DNA of 5,459 nucleotides. It comes from Planctomycetota bacterium (lineage in GTDB: Bacteria; Planctomycetota; Planctomycetia; Isosphaerales; Isosphaeraceae). The stretch's first letter is position 1, and every line of letters starts with the position of its first letter. Positions 1 through 5,289 of this stretch are shown one piece after another. The stretch spans positions 1 through 5,459 of the forward strand of contig JAJYCH010000379.1 in assembly GCA_021778575.1 (NCBI GenBank), given 5' to 3'. The notes under the pieces are model-generated. The model was not told where the DNA came from. It was given only the letters and a program-made list of their open reading frames with translations, and did not search any database. Both the position numbers and the translations under genes were made by a program.

Positions 1-762
1 CGGCGCCGCAAGGCGCTCGAACAGGTTCTCGGCGAACGGCCGACGACCACCGATCAACTGGAACGACTGGTCTTCGACTGGCTCGACCGGACGGTCACTG
101 GGCGGGTCAAGTTCACCAACACGTTCCTGCCAATCGAGCACCGCTTCCGACCGCCCGACGAGGCCCACACCCAGTTCGTGCTCAACCAGGCGTCGGACGA
201 CTGGGAAATCTCGGAGACCGAGGTCGACTGGCTCTCGGCGTCGGTCTCGTGGTCGGTCCTGAAGTGGCATCACGAGCACAAGAAGGCGTTCCAGATCGCC
301 GTCGGTGCCGAGTACTTCATCTGCGACGGCAAGAGCATCCCCCGGTTCCAGGAGACCTGGACCTCGGAGATGGCCCGAGCGTTCCACCACTTCGGCAACG
401 CCCGGTTCGACCTGATGATGGCGTCCGACGTCCTCAGCCACGATGTCGCGGTCCTGGCCCGCCAGTTCCCCAACGTCTATACGTCAGGGTACTGGTGGCA
501 CAACTTCTTCCCGATGCTGATCGAGAAGAACGTCGGTCTCCGCGTCCAGGTGGCCCCGGCGATGAAGGTTGGCGGGTTTCTCTGCGACGCCTATTACGCC
601 GAGTGGAGCTACGGCAAGCTCCAGGTCGTCCGCAAGGCGATGGCCGCCGCGCTCGCGCGCCTGCTCGACGCCCGATTCTTCGAGGAAGATGAGATCCCCC
701 CACTGCTCCATCAGATCCTCCACGACACCCCTCGCGACCTCTATGACTTGACCGACGGCTGA
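1..762 (+). CDS. Glucuronate (uronate) isomerase-like protein, C-terminal part (5' truncated by window)
   Basis: The reading frame is open from base 1 and ends at TGA 760-762, so about 253 residues of the C-terminal half are visible; the true start lies before the window and the internal GTG at 178 is not a start. Uronate isomerases (UxaC family, amidohydrolase superfamily) interconvert aldo- and keto-uronates such as glucuronate and fructuronate in the cytoplasm. The family is recognised from the C-terminal pattern: a GYWWHNFF segment (about 490-510) matching the GSGWWFND stretch of UxaC, then GGFLCDAYYAEWSYGK (about 571-618), whose Asp at 586-588 aligns with the late catalytic Asp of the LTDSRSF motif, then a helical tail ending EEDEIPPLLHQIL, like the UxaC end. 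The FQETW segment (about 350-360) also fits. It is diverged from E. coli UxaC, so it could be another amidohydrolase of the uronate-isomerase clade with a different substrate. No downstream gene is coupled to it. Confidence 0.68.
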   Translation, partial: RRRKALEQVLGERPTTTDQLERLVFDWLDRTVTGRVKFTNTFLPIEHRFRPPDEAHTQFVLNQASDDWEISETEVDWLSASVSWSVLKWHHEHKKAFQIAVGAEYFICDGKSIPRFQETWTSEMARAFHHFGNARFDLMMASDVLSHDVAVLARQFPNVYTSGYWWHNFFPMLIEKNVGLRVQVAPAMKVGGFLCDAYYAEWSYGKLQVVRKAMAAALARLLDARFFEEDEIPPLLHQILHDTPRDLYDLTDG

Positions 763-907
763 AAAAACCGCGTCCAATCATCCCGAGTGTCACTCGAATC
801 GCGAAGTTCCGGTCGCCTATCGACTTTGCCGGACAGCGATCCTGGGATCTTTAAAGGGATTCCGAAAGGATGACACTCTGGGTGGTTAAACGGGTGCCGC
901 ATTCGGG
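763..907. other. Intergenic region with small dyads upstream of the strong promoter
   Basis: No plausible gene is seen. The stretch has a 13-base dyad CGAGTGTCACTCG at 784-796 (arms 784-789 and 791-796). The 8-mer GAGTGTCA within it (785-792) recurs inverted as TGACACTC at 871-878. A second short palindrome, GATCCTGGGATC, lies at 838-849 and is followed by CTTTAAAG. None is a convincing terminator, because loops are too short and T runs are lacking. They could be protein-binding sites upstream of the promoter at 908-935, but this is inference. Confidence 0.35.
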
Positions 908-935
908 TTGACAGGATAGGCAGGCATTCTATAAT
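908..935 (+). promoter_or_regulatory. Perfect-consensus sigma-70 promoter for the response regulator-kinase operon
   Basis: The -35 box TTGACA (908-913) and the -10 box TATAAT (930-935) match the housekeeping sigma consensus at all 12 positions, separated by 16 bases, one less than the optimal 17. Transcription would start near 942. The region is visibly more AT-rich than the neighbouring genes. The next gene on this strand is the response regulator with its ATG at 1179, so the promoter most likely drives that gene and the following kinase. A full consensus match is uncommon for native regulator genes and suggests high basal activity, possibly held in check by a repressor or by a slow escape step. 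Confidence 0.8.
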
Positions 936-941
936 TGGGAC

Positions 942-1178
942 TGTTGGCAATTCTGGTAAACTTGATAGATTTAACAGAGTTTGCCGTCTGGGCGAGAGTT
1001 TCGCGTGTCTGGGTGGTTTTGGTCACCCGTCGCGTGGTCTCGATTTCCGCCTGGATCATGTCCCGCAGAACAATGGGCGACCGTCGAGGGATTCCCCAAG
1101 GATAGGGACTCGCCGGGAGGCATCAAGGAGCGTTGCATTGCCCAGGCGCTCACACGAGGGGATGAGGCGTACTCGACC
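942..1178 (+). other. Long 5' leader of the response regulator mRNA
   Basis: About 237 nt separate the predicted transcription start from the response-regulator ATG. The regulator frame stays open upstream to a TTG at 981, but the first recognisable domain residues begin at the ATG at 1179, and the upstream codons give no recognisable domain. The leader contains a weak hairpin (GGGTG 1011-1015 with CACCC 1024-1028) and a repeated GTCTGGG. A 15-codon ATG frame runs 1058-1105 without a convincing ribosome site. I recognise no riboswitch. The region could be an untranslated regulatory leader or could hold an unrecognised small peptide. Confidence 0.4.
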
Positions 1179-1760
1179 ATGAAAACCGTGTTCACGACCG
1201 GTGAGGCCGCCAAGATCTGCAAGGTGAGCCAGCAGACCATTATCCGTTGTTTCGACTCGGGTCAGCTCAAGGGCTTTCGGGTGCCCGGGTCGCGGTTCCG
1301 GCGGATTCCTCGCGAGGCGCTCTATCGCTTCATGAAGGAAAACAGTATTCCGACCGACGCCCTCGAAAGCGGTCGCCGTCGGGTTCTGATCGTCGACGAC
1401 GACCAGGCGGTCGTCGACCTGATCACCGATGTTCTGGTGAACGACTCGCGGTTCGAGACCCGCTACGTCAACAATGGCTTCGGTGCCGGGATGCTCGCCA
1501 AGGAGTACCACCCCGACCTGATCATTCTCGACGTCATGCTGCCCGACATTAACGGTCAGGCCGTCTGCGAGTTGATCCGGGCCGACCCGACCATGGCCGA
1601 CATCAAGATCATCTGTATCTCCGGGCTGATCGAGGACGACAAGATCGAGGAGCTGAAAACGTCCGGTGCCGACGATTTTCTGGCAAAGCCGCTCGACATT
1701 GATGAACTCATTCGCCGAGTCTGCCGACTCTTGGATATAGAGACCGGTCCGACCGGTTGA
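1179..1760 (+). CDS. Response regulator: excisionase/MerR-like HTH fused to a receiver domain
   Basis: This 193-residue cytoplasmic protein is read as a phosphorylation-controlled DNA-binding regulator. Residues 1-52 form a MerR/excisionase (BldC-like) helix-turn-helix: TTGEAAKICKVSQQTIIRCFDSG is the helix-turn-helix, followed by the basic wing and LKGFRVPGSRFRRIPREAL. A short linker leads to a CheY-like receiver at about 67-187. The receiver has the acidic pocket D73-D74-D75, phospho-acceptor D118 in LIILDVMLPD, switch residue S148 and conserved K170 in FLAKPL. All essential residues are present, so phosphorylation is expected. ATG 1179 is chosen because the HTH begins at once and a GAGG (1164-1167) lies upstream; a longer TTG frame from 981 is unlikely. 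The order is HTH then receiver, the reverse of OmpR- and NarL-type regulators. The kinase gene follows immediately and is its probable partner. Target genes cannot be read from the sequence; autoregulation is possible. Confidence 0.9.
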   Translation: MKTVFTTGEAAKICKVSQQTIIRCFDSGQLKGFRVPGSRFRRIPREALYRFMKENSIPTDALESGRRRVLIVDDDQAVVDLITDVLVNDSRFETRYVNNGFGAGMLAKEYHPDLIILDVMLPDINGQAVCELIRADPTMADIKIICISGLIEDDKIEELKTSGADDFLAKPLDIDELIRRVCRLLDIETGPTG

Positions 1761-1786
1761 GAATTGCGCTTCGGGTCGTCGCCGAC

Positions 1787-1795
1787 GGGAAGGAG
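1787..1795 (+). promoter_or_regulatory. Strong ribosome binding site that decides the kinase start
   Basis: GGGAAGGAG at 1787-1795 is a near-ideal Shine-Dalgarno sequence 9 bases before GTG 1805. The alternative TTG at 1757, which overlaps the regulator stop, has no comparable site upstream. This favours GTG 1805 as the kinase start. Confidence 0.65.
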
Positions 1796-1804
1796 CCCGG
1801 CTCG

Positions 1805-3811
1805 GTGCGTGCTACAACCAGAAATGACTTCGGCCCAGCCGAACTCCGCCGCGCCATCGAGCGACTGGAGGTGCTCCCGATGCGCCCCGGTTCGGCCCGA
1901 CAGGTCCTGGCGATCGCGCTCGATGACGAGAGCCTGGTCCCTGAGCGAACGGCCGAGCTTCCCCAGTCGACGACCATCGACCCGGCCTGGGCGCTCGCGG
2001 CGACCCGTCGGCGTGGCCAGTTCGTGGAACCGCTCAGGCTCCTCGAACAGCACGCCTGGTGGCCATCAACCAGCGCGACCGGAGCGATTGGCGAGTCGCT
2101 GACCCGGCTCTGGCGCCATTCGGTCGCGGTCGCTTTCGCCGCCCGAAAGCTGGCACGCGACTCCGGTGACCCCGACCCCGACGCCATCGCCCGCGCGGGA
2201 TTGCTTCACAACCTGGGAATCTGGGCGCTTGCGGCGGTTTCGCCCGACCTGCTCGTCGCCTGGTTCCAGCGACCCGACCCGGCGTCACGTCGCGAATTCG
2301 AGCGCCGCACGCTCGGCGTCGAAGCCGCGAATCTGGGCCGAAGTCTCGCTCTGAAATGGGGTTGCGACACCCTCACGACCGACGCGGCCTGGCTTCACGC
2401 CGATCTTGAGGCCGACCTGGGGGGTTGCACCCGCGAACCGGCCCGGATCGCGCTGATCCAGCAGGCGTATGCGACGGCATCGACGACTCCCTGGGCTCCT
2501 GGGGCCGAACTGTTTCGCGAGATGGGACCGATCGAGCCGCGTGTCCGGATTCTCACGGCCGAGGTTCAGGCCCGCTGTCCCGGACCGTTCGTCGATCCGG
2601 ACACCTCGCCGCGCGAGGAGCGTTTGACCCGCGATAATGCGCGGCTCCGTCTCGCTCACGGTCGGCTTCTGGTGGAGCAAGCCGCGAAGGATCGATTCCT
2701 CCGCGCCTTTGCCGATGCCCCCGCGACGGAAAGCCCGGAAGCCTGGGCCGACCGGGCGGCCCTGGCCTGGTGCGGCGAGCCAGGCGTTGCGGCGGCCCGC
2801 GTCGACTGGGCCGGCATGCCCGATCCCGAGAACTCGACCGGACTGGACCGGCCCGCCTCGACGACGCTTTCCCTGGGTGACCCGGCCGAACCACTGGCCA
2901 CCATTCACCTCTGGAAAGTGGCTGATCCGACTGAGCAGCAATCGAACCACCCGACTCTGGATATCTGGGCAAGCTGGGCCGCGCAGGTTGAGGAACGACT
3001 CCGACTTCAGCACTTGCTCGACGACGTGGTTTCGACCCATCGAGGGCGCGTCGGCCGCGAGGATCTCGCCCGCCGACGCTGGGTTTTCGAATCGCTCGCC
3101 GAATTCGCCGCCGGTGCCGGTCACGAGCTGAACAACCCGCTGGCGGTGATCGTCGGTCGGGCGCAATTGCTCCTCGGGCGGCTCGAAGAAGATCCCGATT
3201 CCACCCGGTCGCTCCGGGCGATCATCACCCAGGCCCAGCGAGCGGCCCGGATCTTGCGCGACCTGATGTATGTTGCCCGGACCCCGGAGCCCCGACCTCG
3301 CCCCTGCCAGCCCGAAGAAGTGGTCCGGGCCTGTCTACGCGACTTGCAAGGGGAAGCCGAGACCCGGGGCGTTCGGATCGTGGCCGATTCGCGAGAACCG
3401 GGCCTCCGGGTCTGGACCGACCCCGAATCGCTCCGCCAGCTCGCCGATATCCTCACCCGGAATGCCCTCGAAGCGACCCCGGCCGGCGGCGTGGTCCAGT
3501 TCCAGGCCAGTGGCGATACACGGGCCCTGCGCTGGTCGATTCATGACAGTGGCCGAGGAATGAGCGCGACCGAAGGGGCGCACCTGTTCGACCCGTTCTA
3601 CTGCGGTCGACAGGCCGGCCGAGGGCTGGGACTCGGGCTGTCCCGAGCCTCGCGGATCGTGGCTCAAGCCGGTGGCGAATTGAAGTGGCAATCGATCCCG
3701 GGAGTGGGGACGACGTTTATCGTCACCCTCCCTGTTGCGGAAATTCCGGCTTCGCCCGACGACGAGCGGCCCGGCGGACCGAAGTCCGACCGGGCCTTGC
3801 CCGGCCGCTAG
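1805..3811 (+). CDS. Soluble hybrid-sensor histidine kinase: HDOD, GAF-like, HisKA, HATPase
   Basis: This 668-residue protein (684 if TTG 1757 is used) is a cytoplasmic sensor kinase with no transmembrane segment or signal peptide. Residues about 15-250 resemble an HDOD domain: ERLEVLPMRPGSARQVL near the start, LWRHSVAVAFAARKLA, then GLLHNLG with H135-N136, so the second residue of the HD pair is Asn, as expected for a non-hydrolytic HDOD sensor. Residues about 295-400 look like a degenerate GAF domain, followed by a helical linker. The HisKA domain (about 420-485) has the H-box GHELNNPLAVI with phospho-acceptor H440. The ATP-binding domain (about 510-650) has N-box N553 and E556, G1 box DSGRGM from D581, F-box LFDPFY (594-599) and G2 box GRGLGLGLS (605-613). 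The kinase core is complete, so activity is expected. The gene follows the response regulator in the same operon, 44 bases after its stop. The HDOD and GAF-like calls are by pattern; the kinase call is firm. Confidence 0.9.
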   Translation: MRATTRNDFGPAELRRAIERLEVLPMRPGSARQVLAIALDDESLVPERTAELPQSTTIDPAWALAATRRRGQFVEPLRLLEQHAWWPSTSATGAIGESLTRLWRHSVAVAFAARKLARDSGDPDPDAIARAGLLHNLGIWALAAVSPDLLVAWFQRPDPASRREFERRTLGVEAANLGRSLALKWGCDTLTTDAAWLHADLEADLGGCTREPARIALIQQAYATASTTPWAPGAELFREMGPIEPRVRILTAEVQARCPGPFVDPDTSPREERLTRDNARLRLAHGRLLVEQAAKDRFLRAFADAPATESPEAWADRAALAWCGEPGVAAARVDWAGMPDPENSTGLDRPASTTLSLGDPAEPLATIHLWKVADPTEQQSNHPTLDIWASWAAQVEERLRLQHLLDDVVSTHRGRVGREDLARRRWVFESLAEFAAGAGHELNNPLAVIVGRAQLLLGRLEEDPDSTRSLRAIITQAQRAARILRDLMYVARTPEPRPRPCQPEEVVRACLRDLQGEAETRGVRIVADSREPGLRVWTDPESLRQLADILTRNALEATPAGGVVQFQASGDTRALRWSIHDSGRGMSATEGAHLFDPFYCGRQAGRGLGLGLSRASRIVAQAGGELKWQSIPGVGTTFIVTLPVAEIPASPDDERPGGPKSDRALPGR

Positions 3812-4107
3812 GCAGTGATTGCCTGGTTATTCATCGAGTCGGCGATATCGTGGCAGTCACCGCAGAGGAAGGTGACGTTCAGCGGTTCCTGGTAATCCCA
3901 GTGATGGCGTTCGAGCCGGCGCCTTCGTCGGCACCAGGAACAGCATCCCGGACGTTGGATCAGACCAAGCTGTTCAGCCAGCGCCGCGGCATAACGTGCC
4001 GAGCGTGTCCGGATTCTCCGGGGCCGAAGCAGGTCGGCGGTAATCTCCAGATGGCGTCGAAGCCGGGCGAACTTGGCGTGTTGACGGTTCCGTCGAACCT
4101 TTTTCAT
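3808..4107 (-). CDS. Small HNH-endonuclease-like zinc protein
   Basis: This protein has 99 residues. The first half is very basic, with many Arg and Lys residues and a helical pattern (residues 1-50). The second half holds a compact HNH/zinc fold: C56-S-W-C59, then HHWDY with H68-H69, N77 in EPLNV, and C82-G-D-C85-H86. The spacing N77 to H86 (nine residues) and H69 to N77 fits the His-Asn-His catalytic pattern, and the two CxxC pairs would bind a structural zinc. Similar short domains (HH-x-DY-x-x-P-L-x-V-x-x-LC-x-x-CH) occur in phage and bacterial proteins. ATG 4107 is chosen over GTG 4173 because the extra 22 codons use AGA, TTA, ATA and TCA, unlike the rest; the ribosome site is weak. It is divergent from the FKBP gene and convergent with the kinase, their stops overlapping at CTAG 3808-3811. 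Nuclease function is inferred; a non-catalytic DNA-binding role is possible. Confidence 0.72.
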   Translation of the reverse strand: MKKVRRNRQHAKFARLRRHLEITADLLRPRRIRTRSARYAAALAEQLGLIQRPGCCSWCRRRRRLERHHWDYQEPLNVTFLCGDCHDIADSMNNQAITA

Positions 4108-4242
4108 GACACGTATCCGAAGTTGTAACCCTGAACGTCCCCCAATTCTCACGCGTGCGACAGCGGTTCCCACTCCGTCAGCGGAGTCCCGATCGGAGCA
4201 TCCGACCTCTCCTGAATCTTCTCTCTCTTACCCAACAAATCT

Positions 4243-4271
4243 ATCTTACGGCAAACGCAATACCATGTCTC
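4243..4271 (-). promoter_or_regulatory. Candidate promoter for the HNH-like gene
   Basis: On the minus strand GAGACA (4271-4266) and TAAGAT (4248-4243) are separated by 17 bases and match the sigma-70 consensus at 8 of 12 positions. Transcription would begin near 4236, about 130 bases before ATG 4107. This is a weak match picked by eye, so it is only a candidate. One of the repeated TCGTCAAAA boxes (4270-4278) abuts its -35 element. Confidence 0.25.
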
Positions 4272-4375
4272 GTCAAAAGCGTCGACCGAGCCTGTTTCTC
4301 CCTGGCGATTTTGCCGTTTTTTTGGACTGTGAATGGAACAACGATTGCGTCAAATTTCACGACGGCGAACTGGGG

Positions 4376-4405
4376 TCGAGACAGTTCGTCAAAATTGTGT
4401 AATAT
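4376..4405 (+). promoter_or_regulatory. Candidate promoter for the FKBP gene
   Basis: TAATAT (4400-4405) preceded by TGTG is a plausible extended -10 box. The best -35 match is TCGAGA (4376-4381), four of six consensus positions, with an 18-base spacer. Transcription would start near 4412, directly before the hairpin at 4414-4433 and 64 bases before ATG 4476. One TCGTCAAAA box (4386-4394) lies inside the spacer, where a bound protein would block polymerase. The call rests on sequence resemblance only. Confidence 0.35.
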
Positions 4406-4413
4406 GTTTCCGA

Positions 4414-4441
4414 CCGCCGGGAATCGCCCGCGGACCTTTTT
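4414..4441 (+). terminator. Terminator-like hairpin with T5 in the FKBP leader
   Basis: CCGCCGGG (4414-4421) pairs with CCCGCGG (4427-4433) around the loop AATCG, with one bulged C, giving seven base pairs. It is followed by ACC and five Ts (4437-4441). It resembles a short intrinsic terminator or attenuator located between the candidate promoter and the FKBP ATG. It could equally stabilise the mRNA 5' end, or stop transcripts entering from upstream. Confidence 0.35.
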
Positions 4442-4464
4442 GACGACGAAACTAGGCTCCACGC

Positions 4465-4469
4465 AAGGA
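4465..4469 (+). promoter_or_regulatory. Ribosome binding site of the FKBP gene
   Basis: AAGGA at 4465-4469 lies 6 bases before ATG 4476. It fixes the start at a codon directly followed by a typical signal peptide, against longer upstream frames that begin near 4155. Confidence 0.75.
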
Positions 4470-4475
4470 CATCCG

Positions 4476-5183
4476 ATGAAGTACGCGACGCTCGCCTTGA
4501 TGGGGATCGGACTGGCGATCGGTTCCTCGACCGCCATCGGGCAAGCCCCCACGCCGAAAGGCGAGCCCGAGATGAAAACGGTGGAAGAGAAGTTCGCCTA
4601 CGCGATCGGCCTCAGCATTGGTCGGAACATGAAGTCCGAGGAAGTCACGCTCAGTCCCGAGCTGATCTACAAGGGAATCAAGGACGCCCTCGGCGACAAG
4701 CCCGCCTTGACCGACGCCCAGATCGCCGAGGTGCAGAAGGCATTCAACCAGATCATGATGGCCAAGCAGGCCGCCGCCCAGGGCGACCCGGCCTCGAATC
4801 TCAAGGCTGGACAGGCATTCCTGGCCGCCAACAAGACCAAGCCGGGCGTGACGCCGCTGCCTAGCGGAGTCCAGTACAAGGTTCTCAAGTCGGGCACGGG
4901 CAAGACTCCCAAGCTGTCCGACTCGGTCGTCGCCAATTATCGGGGCACCTTGATCGACGGGACCGAGTTCGACAGCTCCTACAAGCGGGGCGAGCCGGCC
5001 ACCTTCCCGGTGAGCGGAGTCATCAAGGGTTGGACAGAGGTCCTTCAGAAGATGAAGGTCGGCGACAAGTGGGAGGTCTACATCCCCGCCGAACTCGCTT
5101 ATGGTGCCAATCCCCGTCCGGGAGGGAAGATTCGCCCGAATGACGCGCTGATCTTCGAGATCGAACTGCTCGATGTGAAGTAA
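4476..5183 (+). CDS. Exported FKBP-type peptidyl-prolyl cis-trans isomerase (FkpA/Mip-like)
   Basis: This 235-residue protein should catalyse cis-trans isomerisation of prolyl bonds and assist folding outside the cytoplasm. Residues 1-24 are a signal peptide (MKYATLALMGIGLAIGSS, cleavage probably after IGQA). Residues about 34-115 are the helical FKBP N-terminal dimerisation domain (EEKFAYAIGLSIGRNMK, ELIYKGIKDALG), and 125-235 are the FKBP catalytic domain. Residues that line the active pocket in FKBP12 are present: Y155 (NYRGTL), F165 and D166 (EFDSS), F177, V182-I183 (GVIKGW), W186, Y209 (LAYG) and F227. Length and domain order match FkpA and Mip. There is no lipobox Cys, so it is expected to be soluble in the periplasm. 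ATG 4476 is supported by AAGGA 6 bases upstream. The gene is probably monocistronic: its own leader region precedes it and a hairpin terminator follows 23 bases after the stop. Confidence 0.95.
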   Translation: MKYATLALMGIGLAIGSSTAIGQAPTPKGEPEMKTVEEKFAYAIGLSIGRNMKSEEVTLSPELIYKGIKDALGDKPALTDAQIAEVQKAFNQIMMAKQAAAQGDPASNLKAGQAFLAANKTKPGVTPLPSGVQYKVLKSGTGKTPKLSDSVVANYRGTLIDGTEFDSSYKRGEPATFPVSGVIKGWTEVLQKMKVGDKWEVYIPAELAYGANPRPGGKIRPNDALIFEIELLDVK

Positions 5184-5206
5184 GCCCGTCAAAGCGAACG
5201 AAACGC

Positions 5207-5265
5207 CGAACCACCCAGGGGCCTCGCTCGTGCTAGCGAGACACGACGAGGCCCTTCGTGGTTCG
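5207..5265. terminator. Large, probably bidirectional terminator hairpin
   Basis: Three nested arm pairs form one long hairpin: CGAACCAC (5207-5214) with GTGGTTCG (5258-5265), GGGCCTCG (5219-5226) with CGAGGCCC (5247-5254), and TCGTG (5228-5232) with CACGA (5242-5246), closing a 9-base loop. Only a small internal loop and a bulged C interrupt 21 base pairs. It lies between the convergent FKBP (+) and esterase (-) genes, 23 bases after the former and 24 after the latter. No long T run follows on either strand, so it may also act as an mRNA 3'-end stabiliser. Confidence 0.75.
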
Positions 5266-5289
5266 TGAACCCAGCGCCTTCCGCCCCGT

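Larger units (their letters stand above)
4270..4446. repeat. Cluster of three exact 9-mer boxes TCGTCAAAA plus a partial copy
   Basis: TCGTCAAAA occurs at 4270-4278 and 4386-4394 on the plus strand and inverted (TTTTGACGA) at 4438-4446. A shorter copy, CGTCAAA, lies at 4348-4354. I found no other exact full-length 9-mer in the window, although a 7-mer CGTCAAA is present just after the FKBP stop at 5187-5193. The second and third boxes form an inverted pair around the candidate FKBP promoter -10 element. This suggests an operator family for a transcription factor, but the factor is unknown. Confidence 0.45.

Noticed and set aside
838..858. GATCCTGGGATC plus CTTTAAAG as a terminator for the uronate-isomerase gene
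   Set aside because: The two-base loop cannot form a normal hairpin and no T run follows.
1058..1105. 15-codon ATG frame in the regulator leader
   Set aside because: No good Shine-Dalgarno sequence precedes it and nothing in the peptide suggests a leader-peptide function.
981..1178. N-terminal extension of the response regulator from TTG 981
   Set aside because: The added 66 residues show no domain, and the HTH starts right at ATG 1179 with a purine-rich ribosome site upstream.
2285..3166. Long minus-strand open frame inside the kinase gene
   Set aside because: The plus strand carries a complete histidine kinase here; the antisense translation has no recognisable motif.
4108..4173. Longer HNH-like protein starting at GTG 4173
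   Set aside because: The extra 22 codons include several codons rare in the other genes (AGA, TTA, ATA, TCA), whereas codon use becomes typical just after ATG 4107; not fully excluded.
4302..4323. GGC-GATTTT-GCC followed by T7, looking like an intrinsic terminator
   Set aside because: The stem is only three base pairs, too weak to act as a terminator despite the T run at 4317-4323.
4265..4402. Small plus-strand ORF of 45 residues upstream of the FKBP gene (ATG 4265)
   Set aside because: There is no convincing ribosome site, codon usage is unlike the neighbours, and it overlaps the likely promoter region.
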